From Epichloe hybrida (Eukaryota; Ascomycota; Sordariomycetes; Hypocreales; Clavicipitaceae), in NCBI GenBank assembly GCA_019022495.1, contig JAFEKR010000094.1:1-63148 (forward strand): 63,148 bases of DNA, in the 5' to 3' direction. A model generated the notes under the pieces. It was not told the origin of the DNA. It saw only the letters and a list, made by a program, of their open reading frames with translations, and did no database searches. This document shows, in pieces, positions 39,875 to 50,499 of this stretch. Each line of letters starts with the position of its first letter. Position 1 is the first letter of the stretch. A program made the position numbers and the translations under genes.

Positions 39875-41810
39875 TCATGCCTTCTTTCCAGCGTCCTCCT
39901 TTAAACTTACAATCCTGTTGAATACAATTTTTTCGTCTGTGCTATCGGAATCCATCGCCTAGTGAAGCATTTGGTCAGCAGTAGCCTCATCATCATTACG
40001 GCTGATGGAAATATGGACTGTAGCTTACGAAATAGGCAACGCGCATGGCTTGGAATCGAACGCTTTCCGGGCCGCCTTTACCGAGCTCACTCTCGCCAGC
40101 AGCGTCTGGCCACGGTGCTCGGCGCCTGATTTCGTCAAATCCTGACTCGATGATAGCATTAGGATATATGACCTCGCTATGAGGATTGAGATCATTCAGG
40201 AAACCGCCTTCTGCATCATCTGGCTTCTCCGATTTGAACAGAGCGTTGTGAATGCGAGCTTCCACCTTCCTTGACCCCTCAGTACCAACCCACTGAATAT
40301 ATGTCTTCGCCTTCTTGGTCTCCTTGTCAAATACACCTCGGATCTCAGTCACCTTTCCTGTAGCCTCGTCTTTGGTAAATGAGGTTGCCTTCACAGGGTA
40401 TGGCGCATTGAGCAAGCCAACAGTTTTGCCAGGGGCTAAGCGAAAATAGTCCTTGCTGTCAACTTCACGGAAATCTGATCTGTCGATGTATATAGTAGGT
40501 GTGAAGCGGATGGTATGGGATCCCATGTTAGGGTCTTTTGGTGAAAACGGCAGGGTCACGTCCGAAGCCTCAGCATGCTCGATAACCAAGGGGACTGGAT
40601 CAAGAACCATCATCAACCTAGGCACAGTCTTCTCCAAGTACTTGCGGATACTCTGCTCGAATTTGTGGATCATGATGGTCGTGATGTTAGTGGTGACGCC
40701 AAGTTCATTGACGAATTCAAGAATCGCACCAGGCGGCACACCGCGACGGCGGATACCAATAAGAGTGTAAAGTCTTGGGTCGTCCCAATCTCGCACAATC
40801 TTTTCTTCAACGAGCTTGAGAATTTTGCGCTTCGATAAAACAGTACCGGTCAAATTCAGGCGTCCGTACTCTCGTTGCATGGGCTCGTAAACCTCCAAAG
40901 ACTTGTTGAGCCACTCGTATGATACACGACTTAGGATGAATTCTGTAGTGCATAGAGAATGTGTGATGCCTTCGAAACTATCGCACAAGCAATGGGTGAA
41001 GTCGTAAGTTGGGTAGATTTTCCAATTCCATCCAGTGCGATGATGGGGGGTATCAGTCTTGATTCGATACGCCGCCAAATCCCACATCTGAGGATTACCA
41101 TCGGTGATGTCTTGCTTCATGCGCAGAAACACCTCCTTGGGCCTGTACTTTCCGTCACGCATATCACGGAATTTTTGCAAGTTGTCGTCGACCGTTTGCT
41201 CGGCGTGCTGACAGCGGTATCGGGGTGTGGCTCCCTTTTCTCCTCCTCGCTGAAGCTTGATCTCAGTATCTAGGAACCAGAGAGAGTTAGAGCGTTGAAC
41301 TTCAGCACCATGTTTCAGACAACGCACCGTTGCATGCACAAACATATGCCTTGCCCTGAGTGATGAGTTTCTCTGCCAGCTGATAAAGTTTTTCAAAATG
41401 GTCACTTGAATAAGTGATTTTATAAGGTTTGAATCCAAGCCATGTGATGACATCTTGAATGGCAGTGAAATACTTTTCTTCCTCCTTCACCTGGAGTTCT
41501 GTAGATAGCCATTGGGCTCTGGTGGGAAACGCGTTACCACATCCTTTACTGGCCGCTCTTTATAGACATCGTCGAGGAATCCTTGCTTGAACATTGCCTC
41601 GGGGTCGATGGGGACTTCCTCTGGCTTTGGAGCTGGCGCAGCAGTTGTCTGACTTGGGCCGGCGGCCGCTTTCTCTTGGCGGGATTTTTCTTGGGCGGCC
41701 TTCTTAGCCCTCTTCTGCTGGCGTTTCTTGAGTTCGGCCTTGGAGACCATTTCTCCGGTGACATCGTCAAGCTGGAGCTTGGCCATGGTCTTAGTCGCGT
41801 CGTCAGCCAT
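39875..41810 (-). pseudogene. GLN4: Cytosolic glutaminyl-tRNA synthetase, HIGH segment missing and frame broken
   Basis: Class I glutaminyl-tRNA synthetase, otherwise well conserved. Segments: 41810-41502 (N-terminal basic extension, then VVTRFPPEPNGYL), about 41499-41328 (TELQVKEEEKYFTA...KAYVCAC), 41269-40029 and 39958-39875 (ending MDSDSTDEKIVFNRIVSLK). The KMSKS-type loop is present as VLSKRK, and the anticodon-binding beta-barrel part (LNDLNPHSEVIYPNAI) is intact. Immediately after PEPNGYL the family continues with the HIGH motif and about 30 residues ending in DDTNP; these are absent, and the two sides are in different frames separated by two bases, with no room for an intron. As written, the gene cannot make active enzyme. 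Because the enzyme is essential, an assembly deletion or a second intact copy is likely. The label pseudogene describes this sequence only. Confidence 0.85.
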
Positions 41811-42564
41811 TGTCGTGGATTTTACCACAGAGGGGCGTTTAATTCGGCAGTAGATGTATTTCTGAACTGCCTTCTAGCTTTTTCGGGCACAATGTGTAAG
41901 TTAGAGATCAGCGCTAGGTCGGCCGTGGTGAATTTGGTACAACGACAAGCCATGACTCAGAAGGAGCTGATGGCGGGGTTGGAAAATGTGTTATGAGGCG
42001 AGGGAACAAACCAGACGGCATCGATAAGCAGTGGCGCCGCCTGCGATAAGACCAGACATCGTCAAACAGGACCGGGCACTTTAATTACTTCTACTTCTGT
42101 TCAGTCTGTTCCATCAAGCCGGCCGACCCTACCAATCTTCTAGGAGCTGCTGCCCACAAACATCAACAATACATCAAGATCCAAGGGCGCATAATCCTTC
42201 TGCATGATCGTTATATCAAAGCGATTTTTCAAGACGTCTTCGACGAGCTGAGAGAGGCGAAGTATACCGTTCTTGTAACACCTCTGCTTTTCACGACGAT
42301 AAAATCTCTACGAAGCCGTCCGGCAGGCTACAATTTATTTCCCGAGTGTAGTTGTGCAGAGCTTCGCATTGAGTATCAGCTGTATGCGAAACCCTCTCTC
42401 AGGAAGACGTATTGTGCCAAATGCCTCTTGAGTGAGAAAAAGGGTCTCTCGTGTTAACAGTACTTTTGCAGTACCAGCAAGAAGCGCACCTCATTGGCCT
42501 AACAGCCCCGTGCCTGTCGTCAGCATTTCGCTTTCCTTTTTGTCATCACAATGAATCTTACAAA
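41811..42564. promoter_or_regulatory. Divergent promoter region (tRNA synthetase / macro-domain gene)
   Basis: 754 bp between divergent starts. It also contains a 135-codon open stretch without ATG on the plus strand (42050-42457, see findings) and a five-codon upstream reading frame at 42551-42568 that overlaps the macro-domain start. Confidence 0.4.
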
Positions 42565-42568
42565 ATGA
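42551..42568 (+). promoter_or_regulatory. Short upstream ORF overlapping the macro-domain start codon
   Basis: ATG AAT CTT ACA AAA TGA: the stop TGA overlaps the main ATG (bases 42565-42567) as AATGA. This arrangement can allow termination-reinitiation and lower translation of the downstream gene. Whether the transcript includes the uORF is not visible. Confidence 0.4.
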
Positions 42569-43274
42569 CGTCAATCAAAGTTCTCTCAGAAATTCCCATC
42601 ATTGCTCAGCTTTATCAAACGTCAGCTCTTGCAAAAGAGTCTGTCTTCTCAGGTTCTACATCATCTTTCCTTCCATCGGCCTCCATAAACTATCGTGTCG
42701 GCCTCATCCGAGGTGACATTACCAAACTCCAGCTCGATGCGATCGTCAATGCGGCAAACAGTACCTTGCTTGGTGGCGGTGGTGTCGATGGGGCTATTCA
42801 TCGGGCTGCTGGACCTGAACTGAAGGCCGAATGCCGCGAAATGGGCGGATGTTCTACTGGAGATGCGGTTATTTCTCAAGGGTATCATTTACCAGCCAAA
42901 CGCGTCATTCATACAGTCGGACCTGTTTATAGCAGCCGTGAACCCCAGAAGAGCGAACGAGCCCTTCGAAGCTGTTATGAGAACAGCTTGAAATTAGCCT
43001 CACTGGAGGGCGTCAAAACCATTGCTTTCAGCAGCATCAGCACTGGTGTGTATGGTTATCCTAGCCAAGATGCAGCAAAAGTCGCTTGCGAGACTGTGAG
43101 AAGATTCTTGGAAAACAATGGCAGTATTCTAGAAAGGGTAGTCTTCGTCACCTTCGAGCTGAAGGATGTGACAGCCTATAATGAGGCCCTTCCGTAAGTA
43201 CGCACTAAACTCTCCTCGTTTTCGACTTTAGCTTACGAGAGCCCAGAAAATACTTTCCCCCCGTAGAGACTTGA
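42565..43274 (+). CDS. Macro-domain (MacroD-type) ADP-ribosyl hydrolase
   Basis: Predicted ADP-ribose-binding hydrolase that removes mono-ADP-ribose from proteins or O-acetyl-ADP-ribose. Exons 42565-43193 and 43247-43274 give 218 aa. The ligand pocket is complete: GDITKLQLDAIVNAANSTL (NAAN at 62-65), GGGGVDGAIHRAAG (70-83), then HTVGPVY and SISTGVYGYP (157-166). This arrangement is the MacroD/YmdB-type active hydrolase, in which the Asn and the Gly-rich loop with Asp matter for catalysis. The tiny last exon adds KYFPPVET after a gtaagt intron. Transcribed divergently from the glutaminyl-tRNA synthetase gene. Confidence 0.93.
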
Positions 43275-43503
43275 GCATTGGTAAAGCTGATGGAGATTGG
43301 CACGAGGGGTTATTGTATTTGCCATCATGACGCACTCACAGTCTTGATTGTAGTCGGCCAGGTAGAATCGTCTAGTAAATTGCACTCATATATGAACGAC
43401 ACATACTCTCGAGCAAGCCAATATACCCGGTGCCTGGGAGATATACAAAAATGAGAGAAAAGTTTGTTCTGCTCAAAACACATTCCACGAAACTTTTTTC
43501 CAG

Positions 43504-45739
43504 CTATTGCTCTGTATCCCCTGACCTCGAAGAAGATTTCCTATCCTTCGATTTCTCGCCCGAAGCCGCCAGCTTCGATTCGGCAGCCTTGCTGATTTCC
43601 ACTACTAGTGTTTTCAGCTCATCAATCTCCGAGCGCAGTTTTCGAATTTCCAAGACAGCCGGGTCATCTTCCATGTTTGGTTTGACAGCATCACACGTTT
43701 TGAACCAACCTTCGACTTCCAAGTCGAGTTCATGTGCCATTTGCTCCCATTCTTCAACCACATCATCGTCCTCATCTCCCCTCGACCTGTTATGTCGTAT
43801 TCGATGTGCCGCACGTGTCTCAAAATATGCCGAAACAAACAGCAGGGGCGAATATAAGAAAGCCATCACGTAGTCATTGATAACTTCATAAATGTGCTTC
43901 GGCAACGACCATTCGAACAGAGCAGATATGACAATTTCCACGAGATTGAACGGTGGAATATAAACGTTCTCATCTGGAGCTCTCACAAATTGCATCGTCC
44001 TCTGGGAGAACAAAGCAAGATATTCGTCATCAGCGTTCTCGTAGATATCTTCGTAGGCAGAGTTGTAGAGCGCAATGAGGATGTTAAGCAGAATGATCTA
44101 GTAAATCAAAATTAGCCACACATTTCTGTGAAAATTGAGAAAGGTGGAGTAAAGAGCAGTACCATGACGACAAAAGTGAAGCAGTAATATAGTATAATAC
44201 CCCAAGGTGGCCCAAATGCTTCGAAACCCTCAAATTCAGGACTCTGCATGATAGCTTTCGTCATTGATTCGACAATAAACAGAACATCATTTGCAACATT
44301 ATCCTCCGCCAGATCCAATCCGATAAAGGCTTGAAGGAAACTAATGATCACAACGATGAGGAGAGCAAAGAAGATAACGGACTCTTTCATCATCACCTTC
44401 AGCACGACAAGCATGGCCCCGAAAAATCTGAAGCTGTCGAGATACAACATGAGCCTACACCAAAACATCGGTGCGACAAATGCCAGCATGTTGTAGCTCA
44501 GTTTGCTGTAGTGTTCGCGGGTTTCAGACCCCTCAGACGCCGTTAAGCCATTAATGCGGAATACAAGGGAAACGGTGAGGAAAGAATACAAGACCGCATT
44601 GAAGGCATTCCAAAAGCCAAGAATACGATATCCAGCCTTGTACACCTTCATAGTTTCGTCACAGATATATCCAAGGGTGAACAGATATAGTGTCACTTCG
44701 GCTCCATCTAGCTCTCCTGAAGGGTTAACAGAATTGATCGCGGCGGTATATAGGACGAGGTACACAAGGGATAGTAGCATTTGCGCAGCGTTCTGGTTTC
44801 GTGGAGCTCGCATACGATCCGGGTCCATATGAGTGAAGAAATTGGGGTTGTCCTTGTCCTTGTAGTCGACAAAGACAGATGGGTCGTTTTCGTCCTGAAC
44901 AAGCCATCCGCGCCACAGGTAATTGATGCATTTCTGATAACCAGACGAGCCTATCACTCGAACAGCATGTAGGTCGACAGCCTTCTCGATAACGTTCACG
45001 GGCGGAGTAGGAGCGCCGTTGGCAATATAAGAGTAGCGACGTAGTAAAACCTCGTACAGAAGGTAATTAATATCATCTTCCGTCTCAATACTAAAGTGGT
45101 CATTGTTAGGCTAGAACCGTTGGCTGCATTTAGACGTGTGCTTACAGTGCTTTGGCAATGACCCCACAGGCTTCAGCTCGCAGCTTGTGTAGGTCAGAAT
45201 CCCAAAGCTCGGCGATAGCTTCATGTTTGAACCATCTCTGATTGACCAAGAGGCAATACACCTAGAAAAGAAAATATGTTTTAGAGATTATACCGGGTTT
45301 ACGAAATAATGGAAAGGCCATCTTACTACGCATCCTCGGGTTTCGTTTCCTCCAGCCTCTTTTGCTGCTTGAATGACCTTCTGGGTAATAATGCGACTGT
45401 GTGGAGTGGTTACGCGGCTCACCTCCATCTCGCAAGGCACGCATTCTTGTACAAGATGGCGCAGACGAAGACAGACTTTTGTGACCTCGGGCGGTGGAAT
45501 AGCTGAGCGGATCTGATCATGGTTGAATCGAGGGAGTACTGATGTTGTTTGATGGGTCAGTCAGGGGGATGACCTCTAGAATTTCGTTTGACATGCTGGC
45601 CACGTTGCGCTGGGAACTTACAGGCCCTTTCTTCTTCTTGAAGCCAATTGTGAGCGCTTCCACTACCGCCGGAGGCACGTTGCCCATTGTGGCCGAGCAT
45701 ACGGTCGACAGACGACCACCTTGATCTATTGCTAGGCAT
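43504..45739 (-). CDS. YVC1: Yvc1-type vacuolar TRP cation channel
   Basis: Predicted vacuolar-membrane, calcium-permeable TRP channel that releases Ca2+ under osmotic stress. Exons 45739-45622, 45538-45327, 45261-45146, 45090-44163 and 44097-43504 give 655 aa. The N-terminal cytosolic part includes IPPPEVTKVCLRLRHL. The middle exon carries about six membrane helices. The pore-exit signature LLNILIALYNSAYEDIYENA begins the last exon. The C terminus is acidic and basic by turns with a short coiled coil (LEIRKLRSEIDELKTL). A GTG-AGC-like word inside exon 2 (45422-45417) is not used: the would-be intron would be only 26 nt and the frame reads through conserved residues. All phases agree. Confidence 0.92.
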
Positions 45740-46319
45740 GATATTGGGCTGAACCTGGCGGAGGCCTCTCTCCACGGGGTGGATGGTGCCGAGCAGCTGG
45801 TGTGGGCAAGACAACTGACAGAATGGTGATTGAGAACAAAAACCGGGTGATGTAGAATGTTTCTTTGTCTTTTGTGCAGCCCAATAACAGAACCGTTTGG
45901 TTGTGATAAAACGCTCTGTCCCACTCCGCAAACAGCACAAGAGCAATGACGCTCCTTGTGACAAGCTAAACGAATTGCAAGCTGTACTCCACAAAAAGGC
46001 ACAGGAACAGGATACCTGGAACAGCGGCTTCTCGTTGGCGCCAATCAAGACGGTGCAATAGTCAAACTTGTACTCCGTAGGGGCGTCGAGACCTAACTCA
46101 TTATAAACCTTGGAAGCTAGCTTGTCGAGATGCAGCGCGCCATGACGCGGGGTGGTGGATTGCTACGCTGCACGCAAGTTTGGCGGAGCTAACCTACACC
46201 CCACTGTACCAAGACTTGGAGCTCAGAAGCTGGTTGGGGTTGGCAGGGACTACGGTCGCACATTAGAGAGGTCCCGCAAAGGGCTGCCAAAACAAAAAAA
46301 TCCCTTAACCCCTTATTTG
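45740..46319. other. Promoter side of the channel gene up to the transposon block
   Basis: 580 bp of ordinary composition, with one TACTCCGTA motif (46071-46079). Composition changes abruptly to AT-rich at about 46300-46320, where the degraded repeat block begins. Confidence 0.5.
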
Positions 46320-46389
46320 CGATTTTGCGATTTTATGATTTTTATAATATATTTTTTATATATTATAATTATACCACATTTATAAAAAA

Positions 46390-48880
46390 ACCTACAGAGC
46401 TTTTATAAGTAAATTAAATCCCTTTATAATAATAGGATTTCTTATAAATAAATCCTAGATTAAATTAATACTAAGCTTTTTATATAAGGTAACTAAAGTA
46501 TTAGTCTTTATATATTATATTACTATCTTTAAGCCTAGGGAGTTTTATTTACTCTATAAAGTATATAATATCTTTAGCCCTTATATAAAGAGATCTCTAA
46601 GCTTTTTATATAAGATATTCTTATAGAGACTATTTATTTAACTATTATTAAGTTTCTTTAGTAATAAGGGTATTAACTAGTTAGCTTATAAACCCTCTAA
46701 ACATAGCTTTAGTAATAAGGCTTCTTATAAATATAAAATTATACGTAAATTATAAATAAACTAATTTATTATATATAGTTTTACTTTTTCTCCTATAGTT
46801 ATTTAAATTAATTAATTCTTTAAGACCTTTAAGCATAAGACTAGCTACCCTATATACTATATATAATCCATAAAATTCGCTATTAATATAGAATAAAAAG
46901 ATGATTTTATATAAAAGAAAAGCACTAAATTACTTTATAGAATATAATTTAATTCCTTAAAGCTAATTTAAAATAAACCTCTATAATATAAGGCTTTAGT
47001 TAAGGATATTTATATTATTATATATAATAAAAGAGCTAAGTCCTAGTCTTATAAAACTAATTATATAACTTTTATTATATAGTCTTTCCTAAAGAAGTTT
47101 AAAAGTATTAGAAAGGGAACTTTTAATATTATATAAACTTCTTAGTACCTAGACTAAACTTCCTTTAGTGCCTTAATAAATATAAGAAGCTAAAGAGATT
47201 TAGAATCTAAGTGTATATATATATTAATATATACTTACGCTATATTATTTAGTTTTACTATAGTTACTTTACTATAATTACTCTTAGTATATTAAAGTAA
47301 TATCTTTATATAATTAAATGCCTTAGAATATAACTATTTTTTATAAGATTTAATTATAGAGTTAAGACTTTATTATAGGTAGTTACCTAAGTAATATTAA
47401 TATAAGCTAGCCTAGCTATAATTATATATAAGGATAAGAACTAAATCTCTTACTAGTTTACTTAAGGGAATTATATTAGCTCTTATTATATATATAGGCT
47501 AAGTAAAAGAAATATTAGAATTAAAAGCTAGTGGTATTAGCTATATAAAGGAGTATTTAATTACTAGATAGCATTCTTTAATAAACTTACTACGTATATA
47601 TTATTTATTAAAGATAATAAAGTAAATTAAATTATATTAAACGTAATTTATTTACCTATAATCTAAGATAAATTCGCAGACTTTATTACACTATAGAATA
47701 GCTATAAAATCTATATATAAAAGAATAAAAAGCACGTTATCTTAGGCATTCTTATAGACCTTTATTATATAGAAAACGCTTAAAATTAGGGCGTTTCTCT
47801 TAGTATAAATAATAATATAGAAAATTATATAGTATTAAATATAATGCTTAATCCCCTTAATAAGATTAATATTAACTAATTTCTTATATAGGAAATAGAA
47901 GATTAGTGTATATAAGAGCTATAGTTACTTAGGTTTTATAATTAAGAGATTAAAGATTATACGCGTCTATATATATTATTCTATTTAGCATTATAAGAGC
48001 GAATTTAAAATTATTAAGAAAGTAGCTAATAACTAGTCCTTTAACTTAGCCTAATTCCTTATAGGGGAATTCACAAATTTATATAACTTCTTTAATAAAA
48101 CTATAAGCTATTATATAACTAAAACCTTAATAGTAACCTAATTTCTTAAGACCTTTAAGAATAACTTTAATAGTTCTAAAGTTAAGAGATTAAAAGTATT
48201 TAGGCTTATTATATATAACTTTTCTTCGCTAGATATTACGTTTAAATATTTCTTATATAATAAGCTAGAGAATTTTCTTCTATATTAGTAAGCTCCTCTC
48301 TATTAGTAAGCTCTTCTATATTAGCAAGCTCTTCTATATTAGTATGCTTTTCTATATTAGTACGCTCTTTTACATTAGTACGCTCTTTTATATTAAGTAT
48401 AGATTATTATTCTTATTAAGATTGCTTATTTATATAAGAATTAAGAGGTTTAGATTTGCTTTGTTTAATTAGCCTTATTAGTAATAGGCTAAGGGAAAAG
48501 CTTTATAATAGTTCTTTTATATAAGGGGGTGACTTATTAGATTATAATAAATCCTTTTAATACTTTATATGTTTTTTTATTATTATAGTAGTCTTTTCTT
48601 CCTTAATTTTTTCTTCCTTTATTTAGTCTTCCTTTATAATATAAAAATTCAGAAAGATAAGAATGTAACTATCTTAAATCTCCTAATTATACGAATTTTT
48701 TTTCCTAAAGAGATTAATAACTATATAATTTAATCCGATATGTAATTAAGGGAGCTAATAGAAGCTAGACACCTTAGAATAAGCTCGTCTAAGCTTATAG
48801 GGAATTTTTTTATTAAACTACTCCAAAAAGCTTAGTCATACGAACTCATATAGCTAGTTAGCTTTAGTCACTAGACTAAC
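46390..48880 (+). mobile_element. Unidentified degenerate element
   Basis: AT-rich sequence whose plus strand can be read for long stretches with only TAG/TAA interruptions, as expected for a RIP-altered coding region (for example around 47650-48270). It leads in frame into the 18-bp tandem array at 48280-48399. I could not match it to a known transposase or polymerase. Confidence 0.4.
48280..48399 (+). repeat. 18-bp tandem array (about 6.6 copies)
   Basis: Six full and one partial 18-bp units close to CTATATTAGTAAGCTCTT. In one plus-strand frame each unit reads as a hexapeptide Leu-Tyr-(stop, former Gln)-(Gln/Tyr)-Ala-Leu, so it was probably a hexapeptide repeat in a coding region before mutation. 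Confidence 0.75.
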
Positions 48881-48888
48881 TTCACTAA

Positions 48889-49003
48889 TGTCAGGTGCGC
48901 GCGCGCGGCTTGATAATCAATTGTAAGGTGCGATGCGAGCGAGAGCTAGCATTGGTGAATCTTTTGGTTTAATAGCTTACCTACACACCTTCAGGTTCTA
49001 ACA
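48889..49003 (+). repeat. Left LTR of the miniature element (115 bp)
   Basis: Begins TGTCAGGTG and ends TTCTAACA; aligns without gaps to the right LTR. Contains the putative self-primer donor GAGAGCTAGCATTGG at 48941-48955, which would mark the start of the R region. Confidence 0.88.
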
Positions 49004-49354
49004 TTAATGCTAGCTCTCACAGGTCTTCTAGTGTGCTAGTCCTAGGTTTAAATCCTCGTGGGTGGGGCGTGCGCTAGGTCCTAGGTTTAATAGGTCTAGG
49101 TTTAAATTACTAGGCTAGGTGCTTACGTTAGGCTCATAGGGCAAGTACAGGCGCACACCTGCATAAGGTCACGTGCACTAGGTGATGTATAGGCCTAGCT
49201 GCCGTGCGTACTAGGCCTTAGGGGTTCACAATTAGTTAATTATCTTAGAGGCCATGGATAACCAGGCCTAATCCAAGCTAAGGTTACGCACGTTGCTAGC
49301 CACTAGCTAGTGGGGCCTTTAGCTCAGGGCGAGCCTTACAAGGGAAGGGATAAT

Positions 49355-49469
49355 TATCAGGTGCGCGTGCGTGGCTTAATAATCAATTGTAAGGTACGAT
49401 GCGAGCGAGAGCTAGCATTGGTGAATCTTTTGGTTCAATGGCTTACCTGCACACCTTCAGGTTCTGACA
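49355..49469 (+). repeat. Right LTR of the miniature element (115 bp)
   Basis: Same length as the left LTR, differing by a few transitions. Ends CTGACA followed directly by the target duplication ACTAA. Confidence 0.88.
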
Positions 49470-49474
49470 ACTAA

Positions 49475-50294
49475 GCTCATTTTCCTATAAAAGAGGTTAG
49501 AGCTCTATAGGCTCTAAATAAAATTAGCTTTAGTATAATAGTAAGAAGTCTTATATAAACTAAGCTTAGTAACTGATTTTAGGATAAAAAAGCCTTTATT
49601 ATAATAACCATATAAAAGCAATGGAATTAACCAAATATAAAGCCCTTAGGGATAGTTATACGAATCCTTAGAGGTAGAAGCTTAGGTAGCTTATATTGCC
49701 TCTTATGCTTATGTTTAGAAACGTTTAGTAAAATTTAATGTATAATCCCTCTTACTTTACGCTATAGGAATTAGCTATAATAATATTAATAGAGATTTTG
49801 TATAGGAAGTTAATGTTTTATTATCTAAATTAATAGTAATTAATTAAGGCTAACGTGAGCTATAGTGTAAATAAAAAGTAGTATTTGGATAAGCTTTCTA
49901 AATTTCTTTATGTGTGTATAATGCCTTTAGGCATTGTTTTTATTACTAATGATTTAAGTAGCTAGGTATTATATAAGAAAGTAAAGAAAAGAATAAAAAG
50001 AGAAAGAAAGAAAAGAGAAAGAAAAGGAAAAAAAGAGAGAGGTAAAAAGGGATTTAGTATAAATTTTAGTTATATATATATATATAAGGATTCTTAGGCT
50101 AAATATAATTCTAAGGGTTACTTGCTCTTACCTTATATAGATAGATCTATACTTACTAGCTATAAGTTAAGATATATAGTTATAAATTATATAGCCTAAG
50201 CTAATAGGTAGTAAATAGTTATACGCTATAAGGAAAAAAAAACCTATAGCTAAAAGCTATAATCCTAAATTTTTCCTTTCTTAATTTTTATAAA

Positions 50295-50328
<34 letters not shown>

Positions 50329-50400
50329 GTATATATATATAGAATCCCTTTATTCTTATACTATATACTAATAATCGAACCTTTGCATACTTTTCCGCAC
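49475..50400. other. AT-rich spacer with AAT microsatellite
   Basis: No readable element. It contains a purine-rich stretch (about 49976-50040) and an AAT microsatellite (about 50295-50328). A small GC-normal patch at about 50385-50425 may be the 5' end of the following LINE. Confidence 0.5.
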
Positions 50401-50499
50401 CGACCCCAAGGTTCGGAATTACCTCTAAAATACAAATCACATTAATATTTAAAATCCTTACCTTTATCTCTCCCCCCCTATAATATTGCACTATAATAG

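Larger units (their letters stand above)
48889..49469 (+). mobile_element. Miniature LTR retrotransposon (TRIM) with self-complementary primer-binding site
   Basis: 581-bp element without coding capacity. Two 115-bp direct LTRs (48889-49003, 49355-49469) start TGTCAG (mutated to TATCAG in the right copy) and end CTGACA (CTAACA in the left copy). It is flanked by a perfect 5-bp target duplication ACTAA (48884-48888 and 49470-49474). A purine tract (about 49341-49350) precedes the right LTR. Directly after the left LTR, bases 49004-49018 pair with LTR bases 48941-48955 (13 Watson-Crick plus 2 G-U), which fits a Tf1/sushi-like self-primer rather than a tRNA primer. LTR differences are mainly C-to-T/G-to-A. 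The surrounding sequence is heavily mutated while this element is not, so it inserted later or was too short to trigger RIP. Confidence 0.88.

Noticed and set aside
45417..45422. gtgagc donor inside exon 2 of the channel gene
   Set aside because: The next acceptor would make a 26-nt intron, below the workable minimum, and the frame reads through conserved residues.
49040..49075. tRNA-like B-box (GGTTTAAATCC) inside the miniature element, suggesting a SINE
   Set aside because: The word CTAGGTTTAA recurs three times nearby, so it is an internal repeat; no tRNA-like fold or convincing A box; LTR structure explains the element better.
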